Source: Polytrichum commune
Taxonomy: Eukaryota; Streptophyta; Polytrichopsida; Polytrichales; Polytrichaceae
NCBI GenBank assembly: GCA_950295325.1
Contig: OX485806.1
Coordinates: forward strand, 36,022,001-36,086,000
DNA: 64,000 bases
Direction: 5' to 3'
Below, in pieces: positions 46,050 through 57,223 of this stretch. Position numbers and translations under genes: made by a program. Position 1 is the first letter of the stretch; each line of letters begins with the position of its first letter. Below the pieces are notes generated by a model. The model did no database searches and was not told where the DNA came from. It worked only from the letters and a program-made list of their open reading frames with translations.

Positions 46050-48300
46050 GAGGATATAGTTCAAGATCTACACCATGTCCCAAGGAAATTATCGGGTGAG
46101 AGATATGCCACATTGGATAAAGCAATCATCATTAAAGAACTTCCATCATCATTGGAAGAGATGACCAACAAGGCACCCGGTCCGGATGGCCTTATCATTG
46201 AATTCTTTAAGATGCGTTGGTCCTTTATCAAAGAGGACAAGACTTGTACATACCTTCACCCTTTGCAAGTTTCCACGAAGGTTACTAATTAAAGAACTAA
46301 ACGCTCTTTTGCACATAGTGGATGCTAGGGACGAACTTACTAATTGGCATCCCATTATACTTCTCAATGTATTGTACAAGATCTTTGTGAACGCACTTCA
46401 ACAACGACTTCAACTGCTCCTATATGAGGTAATTAATAACGACCAATAGGTGTTCCTTCCCCTTAGGTATATTCTTGACAACATGTTTCTTTCCATGCAA
46501 CATGAGACTTCTTACCATTGCTAACATTTGGGACGAAGGTACAACTAATTTTATCCCTTGGGAAATTTCTCAATCTCATTAGGATAATTGCTCAACCTCA
46601 ATATAACCTTTGACCTCTACTCCAGTAAATTTAACCAGATGACCTTTGACTTGCAAAAATGGGGATGGTACGTGTGATGCATCTAGTTTCCTTTCCTATG
46701 TGGCAGGGCTACCTCGCGGGTAACTATAGGTTTTATTGGTCACAAGTGTGGGATATGCTTCGGTCCATGAAAGAGTTGCATTCATGTGATCAATTTGGCA
46801 CAAAACAATGGCGGTCAATGAATGAAGGGCCCGCATCGCGCCCGTTTCAATCTCCAAACAATGTGTTTTTTGCCTACCTAATACTAGTGATTTGGTCAAA
46901 CACAAATTCTGGGACTGCATTCAAGCTAGGAGAGCTTGGAGATGGGCCACGTACATCATGCATGAACTTTGCGAGGTTAGAACTGGCAATCATGACATCT
47001 TCAACTGGAAGCAAGCAATTTTTGGGGAAAGGATTCCCAAAAAATACGGCAAAATTATTAAAATTTGGCACCTTCTTAGGGGCATTACTCTTTGGACCAT
47101 TTGAAGTGAACGGAATGACAAAGTGTTTAACCAAGAAGAATGGCACATGTCTAAGGTTAAGCATTGTATTTGGGACGAGCTCATCATTTACGCCAAAGCG
47201 GCGTGGAACCGGGTTGTCGAACAAATTAGTAGCTTTTGGGGCCATTCACGGTTGGGGTACTACTTTTGGCCGTCTAACGGAAAACGGACTTTTTTGGATA
47301 ACTTCACATGCTTGGTATGCTTAGATTTGTATTGTGAAGCATTATTTGGATCATACCTACATTTCATACTCCATATCGAGTACACTGACAAAGTTAATTT
47401 AGAAGGAATAGGGTCATCTAAGATATCCTTTTGATTCCTTAAAGGACATTCAGGAGTGTTGTCTTAATTGTTCACCTTAGGATCAAGGAATGAAAAGGAC
47501 AACAAGAATCAATCGAAACGATCCCAAATTTTTTCCTCGCACTCATCGTTCAAGTGTGTACCAATAGAACCAAATATGTATTGAATAGCAATTGCCCAAC
47601 TTTACATGTGGCACCAAACATGTCCAAATATACATATACTCACGGCCACACGTAAAAGGAACGTCTAGTATTAGAATTGGACAAAAAAATTTATATGAAT
47701 GGACACATGACACTTTTACCAAGGTACCAAGATACATAACAAGAAATAATTGACCACCAATACACACCTAAATAGAAAAAAAATGCCACTGATGTGGCCT
47801 AGGGTTTAGGGTTTAGGGTGATTATTAAATAATAATAAAAATCTTTCTTGATAAAGCTTATGAACTATCTACTTATTTATGTAAAATTTATTGGTCAAAT
47901 AATAGTAAATCATGATAAAAACCAAGATCAATGCGACAAAGTCCTTAAGTCCTTTGTCCCAAAAGTAGTACCCTAACCGTGAATGGCCCCTTCTCTGCGA
48001 TGGCCATGCTCCAAGGGTTTGACAAAACTTTGGATGCTAGAAATGTCATGTGTAGGAGACATGCGATGGTTATTGAGTGGAACTGGAAAAGACAGCGTAG
48101 ATAGGGGGCGAGTTTTGACTATCAGAGGGGTGGTGGTTGGTCTTTGATCTTTTTACATGGCGGTGTTTCACGTCCGAGGGGTCTTGCGTCCCCTCGGTGT
48201 GAGCATGTTTTTCTTCTGGTGTTAATTCATTTTGGTGTTGGTTGGTTTGGCCTTCTGTCTAAAAATATTTAAAAAGAAAAGAAAAAAGAAGAAGTTTCGT
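46050..48300 (+). pseudogene. LINE (L1-type) reverse transcriptase relic with nested insertion
   Basis: Plus-strand blocks in order: EMTNKAPGPDGLIIEFFK (RT motif, about 46160-46210), LTNWHPIILLNVLYKIFVNALQQRL (46337-46410), a deleted and frameshifted middle, a C-terminal zinc-knuckle remnant VKHKFWDCIQARRAW (46892-46935), IPKKYGKIIKIWHLLRGITLWTIW, then AWNRVVEQISSF. The sequence is interrupted by a terminal-inverted-repeat element (47239-47990) and resumes with MLQGFDKTLDARNV and MVIEWNWKRQR near 48005-48105, ending in an A-rich tail near 48290. The YxDD segment is missing. It is 5' truncated or fused to a MITE near 45990. The same C-terminal blocks are contiguous in the LINE at 10 kb. Confidence 0.8.
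47239..47990. mobile_element. Telomere-repeat-bearing TIR element, copy B, inside a LINE
   Basis: TIRs are GGGGCCATTCACGGTTGGGG, continuing TACTACTTTTGG, at both ends. It is inverted relative to copy A. The internal telomere-like array has two TTTAGGG units (47801-47819) against four in copy A. LINE coding blocks flank it on both sides (AWNRVVEQISSF before, MLQGFDKTLDARN after), so it inserted into the LINE. Flanking bases are T-rich and no clean duplication is visible. Confidence 0.85.
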
Positions 48301-48369
48301 TTCCTATTCCTCCCAAAAAGGACAAACTTTGTTGATGGTTATATATAGTAAATTTGGCAAATCATAGGC

Positions 48370-48442
48370 CGCCCACACATATTGGTGGTCGGCAGCAGTG
48401 AACGGGCAAACTCTGTTCACTGCCACCAGTATGTGTGGGCCT
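48370..48442. repeat. Hairpin, about 73 bp
   Basis: GCCCACACATATTGGTGG and CAGTGAAC pair with GTTCACTG and CCACCAGTATGTGTGGGC. The spacer is short. It lies just past the LINE tail. Confidence 0.8.
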
Positions 48443-48475
48443 ATGTTCAGGGAGAATCGGCCGTTTTGTATAGAT

Positions 48476-48720
48476 GACCTGGTTCAGTTTGAGAAATAAC
48501 CTAAAGTTACAAAGACGGACTGGTTGATTTTGAGAAATGACCCGGTTGAAGTTCGAGACTTCACGAGAGTTTGGTACCTAAGTTACAAAGACGAACTGGT
48601 TGATTATGAGAAATGACCCAGTTGAAGTTCGAGACCACATAAGAATTTTGTACCTTAAGTTACAAAGATGGACTGGTGAGTTTGAGAAATAACCCGGTTG
48701 AACAAGACCTCACAAAACTT
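48476..48720. repeat. 77-bp tandem repeat, about 3 copies
   Basis: Units start at 48507, 48583 and 48660 with TTACAAAGACGGACTGGTTG and GAGAAATGACCCGGTTGAAG. Sequence resembling one unit and its 3' flank also occurs at 21940-22070 and 55990-56150. Confidence 0.85.
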
Positions 48721-48895
48721 ATCAAGCGTTCTAGAGGAATATAGAGAATATGCCTCAAATTAATAAAGAAAAAACCGAAAGTTCACGCAACATGTAACCA
48801 ATAGGACTTGGAAAGTATAGAAATTTAACCAATCATACCAAAAAAATCTTCATGGACAATCAGTCAAATATGATATTTAATGTGACTTACTATTT

Positions 48896-49047
48896 GGATT
48901 TACATGGTGCTATATCATTTTACTAATGAAATAAGTTTTTACCAAGTAAAGTTGTCAATGTTTTATAATAATGTCCAAACTACCAATTTAACATTTGTTG
49001 GTACAAAATGAAATGTACAGTAAATAGATATAGCATTGCGTAATTCC
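48896..49047. mobile_element. Fold-back MITE (GGARTTA family), copy 3
   Basis: GGATTTACATGGTGCTATAT pairs with the right end ATATAGCATTGCGTAATTCC. Confidence 0.65.
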
Positions 49048-49572
49048 ACATAGTAAGCTTTGCCTAAATGCCATATTCAATGTAGTTATAAAGAAATATG
49101 AATTTGTGGCCTTTCTGTAAACTCACTCATTGCAAGAGTGAAAACGTAGTGAATTATCTTGCTTGAAACTATCCAAAAGTGCGGAATTACCTCGCTCGAA
49201 ATTATCTTGTTCAAGATTATCATATAGTACGAAATTATCCGATGTGTGAAATTACCAAGTGCAACAGCGAATGAGTGAGTGGCAGGACCGATGCGGCCAC
49301 ACTGCCATTGCTATAAAGTTAATATAAAGTGCGACCCTGCTGGTGGGAGCCGGCGATTGGCCTCACCACCAGTAGGTGTGGGGAGGCTATCAGTTGAAGT
49401 GAAATGGCATGGCGTGCGTGCCTCCCAAGCAACAACTTCAATCCAAACTGGAACAAACTGTACAGTATGGCACAAATCTAAACTTAAAAATAGAAGCCAC
49501 TTTTCAAAACAGAAGTTGTCTTTATTGTGCGATTGCCGTCAACGAGTGGCGAGGCCATCAACCTTGGATATA

Positions 49573-50554
49573 CAGTCAAGACTCTATAAGTGTTACCCCT
49601 ATAAGTGTTGTAATTTCATATATGTTAAAAAAAATTACTCTCCTACAAAAACACAATTGGTAAGACTAGTGAGTGTTATGTGTTAAGTGTTATAACATGC
49701 TCTACTCCCTTCTTTGTTAATTGCACCTCTATAAGTGTTAGTTTCGAGAAAATCAAAGTAATAATATATGAGAGCATACATTTTAAACATGTAATCACAT
49801 TTATCCCATATTCTTTGCGAACAATTCAAAATTGTTGGTGCCACACGAGTGTTCTTTCAATCTCTATTGAGAGGGAGATAGAAAAAGCTAGGCACTTGGT
49901 AGAGGTTGATGAAGTTGCTACTCTACTTCATCAACTGACGTTGTTGTCATCTGATAGTGAGGTGAGTGACGTGATGAATGCTCATGAATACCTCAGATAT
50001 GAGATGGAGTTTGATTTAAACAACCCCTATGAACCTACCGATGAGGAGTTTTTGGATATGTATTCCTCAAAACATCAAGAAATTAATGTTGGTGAGGTTA
50101 TGGTTGATGTGGTAGAAGAAGTTGTAGGATTTAATGTTGCTGAGCATTCTCTAGAGGCTTTGAAGAAATACTTTGAACAAAGACCAATTAATGCCCTATC
50201 ACACATCATGAGCATTCAAGGACTCCATAAGGAAGTTTCATCTCATCATTTGGAAACTTCTCGTCATACTACTATAGACTCTTTCTTTCAGTTAGTTTAG
50301 TTGGAAGAATCTCGTCAAGTTACTACTATGTATATTATTTCTTTCAATTAGTTTAGTTGAATTATGTATTATCATTTGTACTTTGATTTTTGATTTTTAT
50401 AAAATGTTGAGTTCTTCATTTTTGGAAATTTTAAGTGTTATTTCTATAAATGATATTAATCATCGGTATGAATTCTATAAGTGTTACTTGTTATAATTCT
50501 ATATATGTTATTTTTTTCTACTCCCGACTTGTAACATTTATGGAGTCTTGATTG
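49573..50554. mobile_element. Deleted pogo/Tc1-mariner-type element, 982 bp
   Basis: The left end is CAGTCAAGACTCTATAAGTG and the reverse complement of the right end is CAATCAAGACTCCATAAATG, both flanked by TA, as in the Tc1/mariner-pogo group. Further copies of CTATAAGTGTTA occur just inside each end (49594, 49729, 50433-50510). The interior holds only a transposase C-terminal remnant. Confidence 0.85.
49680..50300 (+). pseudogene. Pogo/Tigger-like transposase C-terminal remnant
   Basis: An open frame of 206 codons, of which the part after about 49860 looks coding. It is acidic, with EVDEVATLLHQLTLLSSDSE and NPYEPTDEEFLDMYSS, then a segment with EALKKYFEQRP near the end, as in the acidic C-terminal tails of Tigger/jerky-type transposases. 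The DNA-binding and catalytic parts are deleted. The first 55 residues are probably non-coding element sequence read open by chance. Confidence 0.55.
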
Positions 50555-50787
50555 TATACGCGTTTGCCCATGTTGCTTATGCCCCCTCCCACCTGACTTT
50601 AGCTAAGCCTAAGAATTGATTCTAAAAACACGGCCTTCACACCATCGACATTATCTAGTGCCAAGCCTAGTTAAAAGTGGAGGTTTTAAGCCTCAAGCAC
50701 CGACTCTCCCATCGGTACCTAGACATGAGGCAAGAATGTAGGACCTTTAAAAGTGTCACCTCCCACTCTTGTGATTGGTTGCTTTTA

Positions 50788-51387
50788 GGGCCATTTCACA
50801 CACAAGGTTGAAGGCCCCTGACCATGGCAATGTAAGAGCTCTTATTGGTAGAAACGGCGGAGACAATCCAAGTTCACTTCACACTAGGAGGTGAAGGTCT
50901 AAGGCCCCAAAAAAAGTTTGTGGATGAAAAGTTTGCATGGAGTCCTACATGGCAGGTTGTGGATAAGGGTGCATGGTCTCTCGGAATTTGCGTCAGACCC
51001 ACCTCCAAGAGGTGGATTTGACGCAAATTCTGGGAGACCATGACTTTTTTAATATTTTTCCTAGCATGACACATTTCAGGACAGACTGCATGGCAAATTC
51101 CAAAACAGAATCCAAGATAGATTCTAGGACAGACAAACACCACCAAGTAATTCTCTTAAGTTGATAAAGTTTGAGACATATTATATTAAACCAAATCCTC
51201 GCCTCTTTTTCCGCCAAGAAATATGCAATGGTCCCGCAACATGGTTCATTCGCACTTCACACTATGCTTGAGGGCCCAAGACCACATAAAATGGATTTCC
51301 CAACACCTATGGTACGGCCTTTGGATGAGAGTCAAGGGTCCTCACCATTACAAGGTCACGGCTCTTGGCTCATGTGTGAAGTGGCCC
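50788..51387. mobile_element. Harbinger-type MITE, 600 bp, nested
   Basis: Ends are GGGCCATTTCACACACAAGG and, reverse-complemented, GGGCCACTTCACACATGAGC; TTA duplications at 50785-50787 and 51388-51390. Copy 2 of the host element shows the unoccupied site, GGTTGCTTTTTAGTCTTAGC near 57520. The MITE contains a strong hairpin at 50972-51042 and, at its right end, a 140-bp module also seen twice at 6.95-7.28 kb. Confidence 0.93.
50972..51042. repeat. 71-nt near-perfect hairpin in the MITE
   Basis: Two 34-nt arms, CATGGTCTCTCGGAATTTGC...ACCTC and GAGGT...GCAAATTCTGGGAGACCATG, around a 3-nt CAA loop, with few mismatches. If transcribed it would fold as a single tight stem. Confidence 0.9.
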
Positions 51388-51893
51388 TTAGTCTCAGCTA
51401 TGAGGGCACGAGGAGCTTTATTAACAAAAACTGATGGTAAGATAGATGAGTAGTGAGGCATTTGGGGATGGGACAAAAACTATCCAACATTCATTGCTTG
51501 GTAGATAAAACAATGAACATGTGTGAAAGTTACTTAACTAAGACCCACTTGAAAATCTCCGGAGCAAGTTCTTACAGGTGCATTGGGATAGCTGGATGCC
51601 TCCGCTATAACCGAGGGAGCTTTACCCGGGTTTTAAGAAAAACTTTGGTTATTTGGTAAAGTCAGGTGGGGATGGGGCATTATTATTTTAATGTGGTTAA
51701 ACCCCAACTTCATTGATTTTATCATTGTCATATCAATCATGTGATGTGGGACTCCTTGTTAAACTATGGCCGTAATCATGGGCAGGAGCTTTGGGAAGCT
51801 TATCATAAAGCCCTTGAAATTGCCAAACCAAAATTCTTAAATTGCATTTAACGAAGGATCTGCACATTAGCCGGACACCTCATGGCCTTGTTA

Positions 51894-51986
51894 GGGCAAG
51901 CCCACTGGTCCTGGATCCGCATTTGCATTTGCACTTTTTCATCCGCGATGCAGATGCAAATCCAGGATTGTGGCCCAGTGGTGCTT
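51894..51986. mobile_element. Small fold-back MITE (GCAAGCCC family), copy
   Basis: Preceded by TTA (51891-51893). The left arm GGGCAAGCCCACTGG ... GCATTTGCATTTGCA pairs with the right arm TGCAGATGCAAATCCAGGAT ... CCCAGTGGTGCTT. About 93 bp. Confidence 0.75.
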
Positions 51987-52187
51987 GGTAACTGCATCTG
52001 CATATGAAAACTTAAGCAGGAACTGTCGCCCTCCTTGCATAACGTTGACTTATGTAGGGAGTCTGCTATTTGAATAAGACGCCCATAATTAATTGAACTT
52101 TTTAGGTAAGACAAGCCAGCAAATGACTTCGTAGTGCGTGCCCTTCCCTTGCATTGGAGCAACTTTTGCTTCTATGTAGGCATGACT

Positions 52188-52282
52188 GGCCGACTTACCT
52201 GCATCTGCTTCTGCATCCCGGATGGAGCCCACTTTCCGTTCCCGGATGCAGATGCAGGTGCAGGAAGTCACTGGGCTTGCTC
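52188..52282. mobile_element. Small fold-back MITE (GCAAGCCC family), copy
   Basis: Arms are CTGCATCTGCTTCTGCATCC and GGATGCAGATGCAGGTGCAG; it ends with ACTGGGCTTGCTC followed by TTA (52283-52285). An inverted, closely similar copy is at 59877-59972. Confidence 0.75.
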
Positions 52283-52335
52283 TTATGGGCCTCTTTAGCT
52301 ACACTTAATATGATATGTAGCATCAATTACTGTTT

Positions 52336-52482
52336 GGAATTACGCAATGCTATAACCGTTTACTCTACATCTCACTTTTATCAACAACGGTCGTATTGGT
52401 TGTTTGGACATTATAGAACATTAACGTCTTTATTTGGTACATAATTACATTGATAGTAAAAGATATAGGATTGTGTAACTAC
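52336..52482. mobile_element. Fold-back MITE (GGARTTA family), copy 4
   Basis: GGAATTACGCAATGCTATAA at the left; right end ATATAGGATTGTGTAACT. It shares the upstream AATATGATATGTAGCATCAA context with the repeat at 3935. Confidence 0.65.
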
Positions 52483-54049
52483 TAATAGTAAATGACATTG
52501 ATTATCATATTTAGTGTAGTTTTTTTTTTTGCGCTATATGTTGGGTTATTATTTATTTTGTGTTGTTGGACTGGTTGGGAGGCCAACCAACGCTGATCTT
52601 GGTTCCGTCTCCTTGATCACCTTTCTCTGCAATAAAGTTTTCCCATTTGCACCAAGAATAAATAAATAAACAAATGAATGACTACTACTTGCTCTAGACT
52701 AGGGGTAGAATGACTTTTGTGTGCACCCAAAGTGGCTAATTATAAAAGTGGTGGTTTAGAAAGGATGCAATGTTAAGTCGGATGCAATGTTAAGTCGGAT
52801 GCAAGGATGGGCCACATAGGTGTTGTTTCACACAACTTGCAATCACTTTTGGGTGTCATGGAGTTAACCGTTTTATGTGCATTTGTATGCAAAGTAAGAT
52901 ATTTTTATCCTCAAATTAGGGAGACTCTACTATACAAGTAGGGGGTTTGACTTACTTGCCTCTTTGGATAAATGTAACTAAGTATTTACATGGAATAAAA
53001 TGTTGAAACAACTTGCATTCCTCATCATTTCCACTATTCCATCTTTGAATATATTGCACAAATTTCAAGCCACTCTTTATGGCTAAATAAACTTATTTTC
53101 AACGTTTTTTGTATATCCACCGTAGGTTACTTTGGAGTATGAGCTTCTATTGTTTTGTCTCACTGCAACTGCATTCAAAAAGTTAGAGTGAGTAAAGAGC
53201 AAGCAAGGTTTTCCATGCCATTTTTCATGAACATGAACTCAGTCTAACCCTAAAATATGCTCATGTCACTAGCTGATAATCTACGTGAATGAAAGGTATC
53301 TACTAGTGTAGGGTGGTGCCCACTACCATGTGAGCCAAAATAACATATAAAACCCTCATACTCCAAGCATGCAGATATTTTGTTAGGTTGGCATTGCTTG
53401 TTTTGGGAGGTGGTTCCATGTGTTGCCCAAATGTAGGAGCCACATTTTAGAGCTAATATCTTTCACATATGATGCCCATTGCCCAATGTGGGTGAGGTTT
53501 TTTCCCCTTGGGACAAGGTGATGGTAATACAACTTGACTGGATGGATTTGGACAAGAATGAGTGCACATGTTGCTTGCTCCATGAAAAAGGGAAATCTCC
53601 CAAAATGACCTCATGTGGCACCTCCAATTTGAGGGTGACAAACTTCATCTAGATTTCCTTAGAGAAACCCCAAATTTTTGGGAGTAGCTCATTTGTCATC
53701 CACATAACATATTATGACAAAGTTGCCAACTTTTGTGGCATGACCGAAATGGTCACGGAACAAAAAAAATTCAGAATTTTCTCTAGCTACGCCCCGGATG
53801 AAGGCCCTTTTCATATGTCAATTTGACCAAGATAATATGGTCCGATTGAATTCAAATGTTTCCAAAATGGATATATCTAGTTCACATCGGTACGGTTGGA
53901 TTCGAAGTAAACATAGTCTATTTGGCTACATAACATAACTTTTAAGCATTGGTGTTGGAAATGCCCGAAAAATGGAATGTGAAGGCTTGAGCGTTTAGGG
54001 GTTAAGGTACGCGTGCCCTTAGTATTTGGTTAATTATGTTAATGAGACA
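52483..54049. other. No recognisable gene
   Basis: 52550-52670 looks like a transcript 3' end (TGCAATAAAG, then AATAAATAAATAAAC), possibly a retroelement tail. GGATGCAATGTTAAGTC is duplicated in tandem at 52763-52801. Confidence 0.4.
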
Positions 54050-54210
54050 TCCGCACTTTAGTGGTGTGTGGTTAAATTATATCTAAGAACAAAACCCTAC
54101 AAGACATGTGTTTAAAATAGATTGGACTACATGCTCAAAATTTATCAATTGTTTTAGGTTCAATAATCAACATGATTGTGGGGACTTGGGTATTCATTAA
54201 AGCATCAACA
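54050..54210 (+). repeat. Dispersed repeat (GACGTGCCTA family)
   Basis: ATCTAAGAACAAAACCCTAC, AAGACATGTGTTTAAAATAG, ATTGGACTACATGCTCAAAA, TTTTAGGTTCAATAATCAAC, ATGATTGTGGGGACTT. The 5' part is lost. Confidence 0.6.
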
Positions 54211-55984
54211 CACATGCACTTTCAATAACCATAACTAATTCAAGGAAATTTTGATGTTAAATATGATTTTTGCCAATGCTTCATCCATGTTCATCATAGA
54301 ATTGCTAATGTAACACAAGTTTCGTTGCATGAATTTTATCGAAACAAGTTTAGCTAAAGGTTTTGATGTTGTTAACCATGGTATCTTGGATGAGTTGGAT
54401 GAGTTGGATGTGGTGTGTGGTGTGTGGAGCAATTTAGTGGTTACTTGGAATATTAGGCCTCCGATGGGCACTAGTACTGGACTCCTCTTGAGTTCTATAT
54501 TGGGATTTTCCCCTTGATAGTTGTATTGTTCACTTACTTCTTGCAATTGAATGTGTTTAATTTGTACCAACAATAAATAAAATGCCCAACATGGGTGTTC
54601 TTCATGTTTTTCATGTTTTACCTGGAAATATTCCATGGCAAGCCACTCCTGAGGAAGAACCAAATTCTTATGAACATTCTTGAGGGACTTGTTAAGACTC
54701 TTGTCAAAGACATTGAAGAACGGAGAAACATCTGCTTGGATCAAGCTAACCCTTTTCACGAAGAGTTGCAAACAATGTTAGCAACATACAAATGAATATG
54801 TTTATAATATTATTCAGTTGCATGGTTGTGTTTCATTCTATATTTAGCTTTGACATGGGCCTCTACTATCTTACCTTCATAGAAAATGGGAAGAAACTAA
54901 CGCCAACACGAATAATGAATAGTGCCAAAATGAATATTGTCGGTATCTTCAATGACAGTGTTGCTATGAATAGCATTTTGAGGGAATCATATTGGGATGA
55001 ACAATGTTTCATGCGAATATCACCGGGATGAATAGTGATTCTTGCACATAGTGTCGGGAGTATATATCCACCCAAATTTCCAAGTTCACCTTGAATGCAT
55101 GAATAGTAAACAAACATTCTTACTTTGTTCAAGGGGCACACAAAAATATCTGACATATTCTAGGGTTATGAAACCGACCCACGTGGTTGAAGAATGTTAT
55201 GTTGCACTAAAAAGACAATTTAAAAACCAACATTCCACCAATTCCACACTCAAAGGACCGCAATGAGGGCATCTCTTACCCACCTCATAAAAAATATGCT
55301 TACCCCTATCATTTGTTTACCGCCACAACTTTGTGAAAATTTGACCAAAGGAAAGTGACTTCCTTCTGATCTCTATAATTGTGCCATTTCATTTGGATGA
55401 CAACGTGATGGGACTTTTTGGTAGATGGTGATAGCTTGTTGTCTAGCAAGGTTCTTCTCGCCTGGATACAAACTAACTTGAAAAGAGTTTGATGAAGACC
55501 TCATGTCCTCCTAGATGAAGAAAGAATACACAACTAATATGAATATGCAAAAAAAAAACATTAAGAGGATAACTATTCATTATCCATGGTACCAATTCAA
55601 CTTCACTCCCATTACATGCTATTGGATGCTTCAACTTCACTCACACAACTTTTGGATGCTTAAGTTAACCCTTAATACCCAAGAGGCCCAAAATAAGTCT
55701 TTTTCATAGGGTTCATCTACATAATCATCTTTTTAGTTATGCTTGTTGGACTACACCCCCTACTCAAATTATTCAATTCATCTTGTAAAGTTGTCCAAAT
55801 CGTAAAACTGATTAATCATAAGTGCAAAATATGCATTGACCAATTTCACATATTGTAGAGTCAACTAAACCTTAACTGTTTATAGATCAATAAGGTCTTG
55901 TGCAATCACAAACGTGTCCTTTCTCATAGGATGTCAAATGCACATTTTCATTCTAAAAGTCTAAATAAAGTTCCAATTCAGCTA
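54211..55984. other. No recognisable gene
   Basis: A 178-codon minus-strand frame (54235-54771) and shorter ones exist, but their translations resemble no family and the composition is AT-rich. Confidence 0.4.
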
Positions 55985-56150
55985 CTAGTTACAGTGATTG
56001 ATTGAGGTTGAGAAATAACCGGTTGAAGTTCAAGTTGAAGTTTGGGAAAATTACCCATCATTTAAAGAGGAATATATGGAATATACATCAAATTAATAAG
56101 GGAAAACTGGAGATCACAACATGTAACCGGTTGGACTTGGAAACACTAGG
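55985..56150. repeat. Single-unit relative of the 48.5-kb repeat
   Basis: GAGAAATAACCGGTTGAAGT, AGAGGAATATATGGAATATA, CAAATTAATAAGGGAAAAC and ACATGTAACCGGTTGGACTT match 48.65-48.82 kb. Confidence 0.6.
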
Positions 56151-56715
56151 ATCCTTATCATATCCATTTCAAATTTTGACCTCAAATTTATGAATATATA
56201 ATATGGAGTAAAACATTGAGGCCGATGTTCAAACTTGTAAGTGATTTTGAAAATAACTGAAATTGAGTACTGATTTGATAAAATTAGGAATGTACAAGAG
56301 TAAACTATGTTGCATATCTCATGTAAGGAATTTGGATTTCTCATTTTCATTTCCATTTCTTTTTTTTCAAATTTTATCTTTTTAGTTTATGTGGAATTAT
56401 AAGGTACAAGCCTCCAATTTTGTTAGGAACCCAATTCAACACATCAATATTATTCTAAAGGATAAAAGATAAATTATATATATATGTGCAACTAGGTTGC
56501 CTCTTTACCCATGGTCATCACATTTGTTCCAAATTAGATTACGAAGCTCATAACTTTGTCTTTGCATCCGTATAGCAATCACACTACAAGTAGAAAACTG
56601 TAACTACAATAGTAAATGCTCAAAATAATGTGAAATGTCATTAAATTAGTGTGGGGCAACCATACATACTATTCCAGGGCTTTTATCTTGGATGAATGAG
56701 AGATATGCTCATATG

Positions 56716-56725
56716 CAATTATTCC

Positions 56726-56751
<26 letters not shown>
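56716..56751. repeat. (CT)n microsatellite
   Basis: About 18 CT units. Confidence 0.95.
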
Positions 56752-56756
<5 letters not shown>

Positions 56757-57191
56757 TCATCATAGCTCATTCTCACATTTACACGTTATTATAACCTAGT
56801 GTATACAAATCATGGCCTAAATTTTGTGAATATGGATCTTGATTTCCAATGATTTGATTATGGCAACAAAGTGAACCTATCACATATTATACTTATGAAC
56901 TATGTTCCCATTCTAATTGAATATAATGTCTTTAGATTGTCTATTACAATGTGTCCAAGTTCATTATTTCCTTCCAAGTTTCTCCACAACTTCCGATTAT
57001 TGAACCTCTTAGGGTCAAAGCTCAACCATATACATCAATATGAAACATTGATTTCCATCAGAAAGGGGTGAAACAAAGGTTCAGGAATCGGCACAATCTG
57101 TAAAGCCAAGGTACTGCAATGGCCATCGATTTCGAAGATTGAAACAATGTGGGTAAAAGGAAGGGGATGCGAATGGGAGATGAGGGGGAGT

Positions 57192-57217
57192 CGGTGCAGG
57201 AGTGACTGGGCTTGCTC
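57192..57217. mobile_element. Partial GCAAGCCC-family MITE end
   Basis: GTGCAGGAGTGACTGGGCTT then GCTC followed by TTA. Only the right end is clear; it abuts copy 2 of the TGCCCCC element. Confidence 0.5.
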
Positions 57218-57223
57218 TTATTA

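Larger units (their letters stand above)
50580..51679. mobile_element. TTA-flanked TIR element (TGCCCCC family), copy 1, filled
   Basis: Ends are TGCCCCCTCCCACCTGACTT and, reverse-complemented, TGCCCCATCCCCACCTGACT; flanks are TTA on both sides (50577-50579 and 51680-51682). Without its nested 600-bp MITE it is about 500 bp and non-coding. It lies 25 bp beyond the pogo-like element. Confidence 0.85.

Noticed and set aside
46659-47324. 221-codon ORF as an intact gene
   Set aside because: It joins LINE sequence with part of the inserted TIR element in mixed frames; the LINE blocks switch frame within it.
54235-54771. 178-codon minus-strand ORF
   Set aside because: AT-rich, no recognisable motif, shadow frames on the other strand of similar quality.
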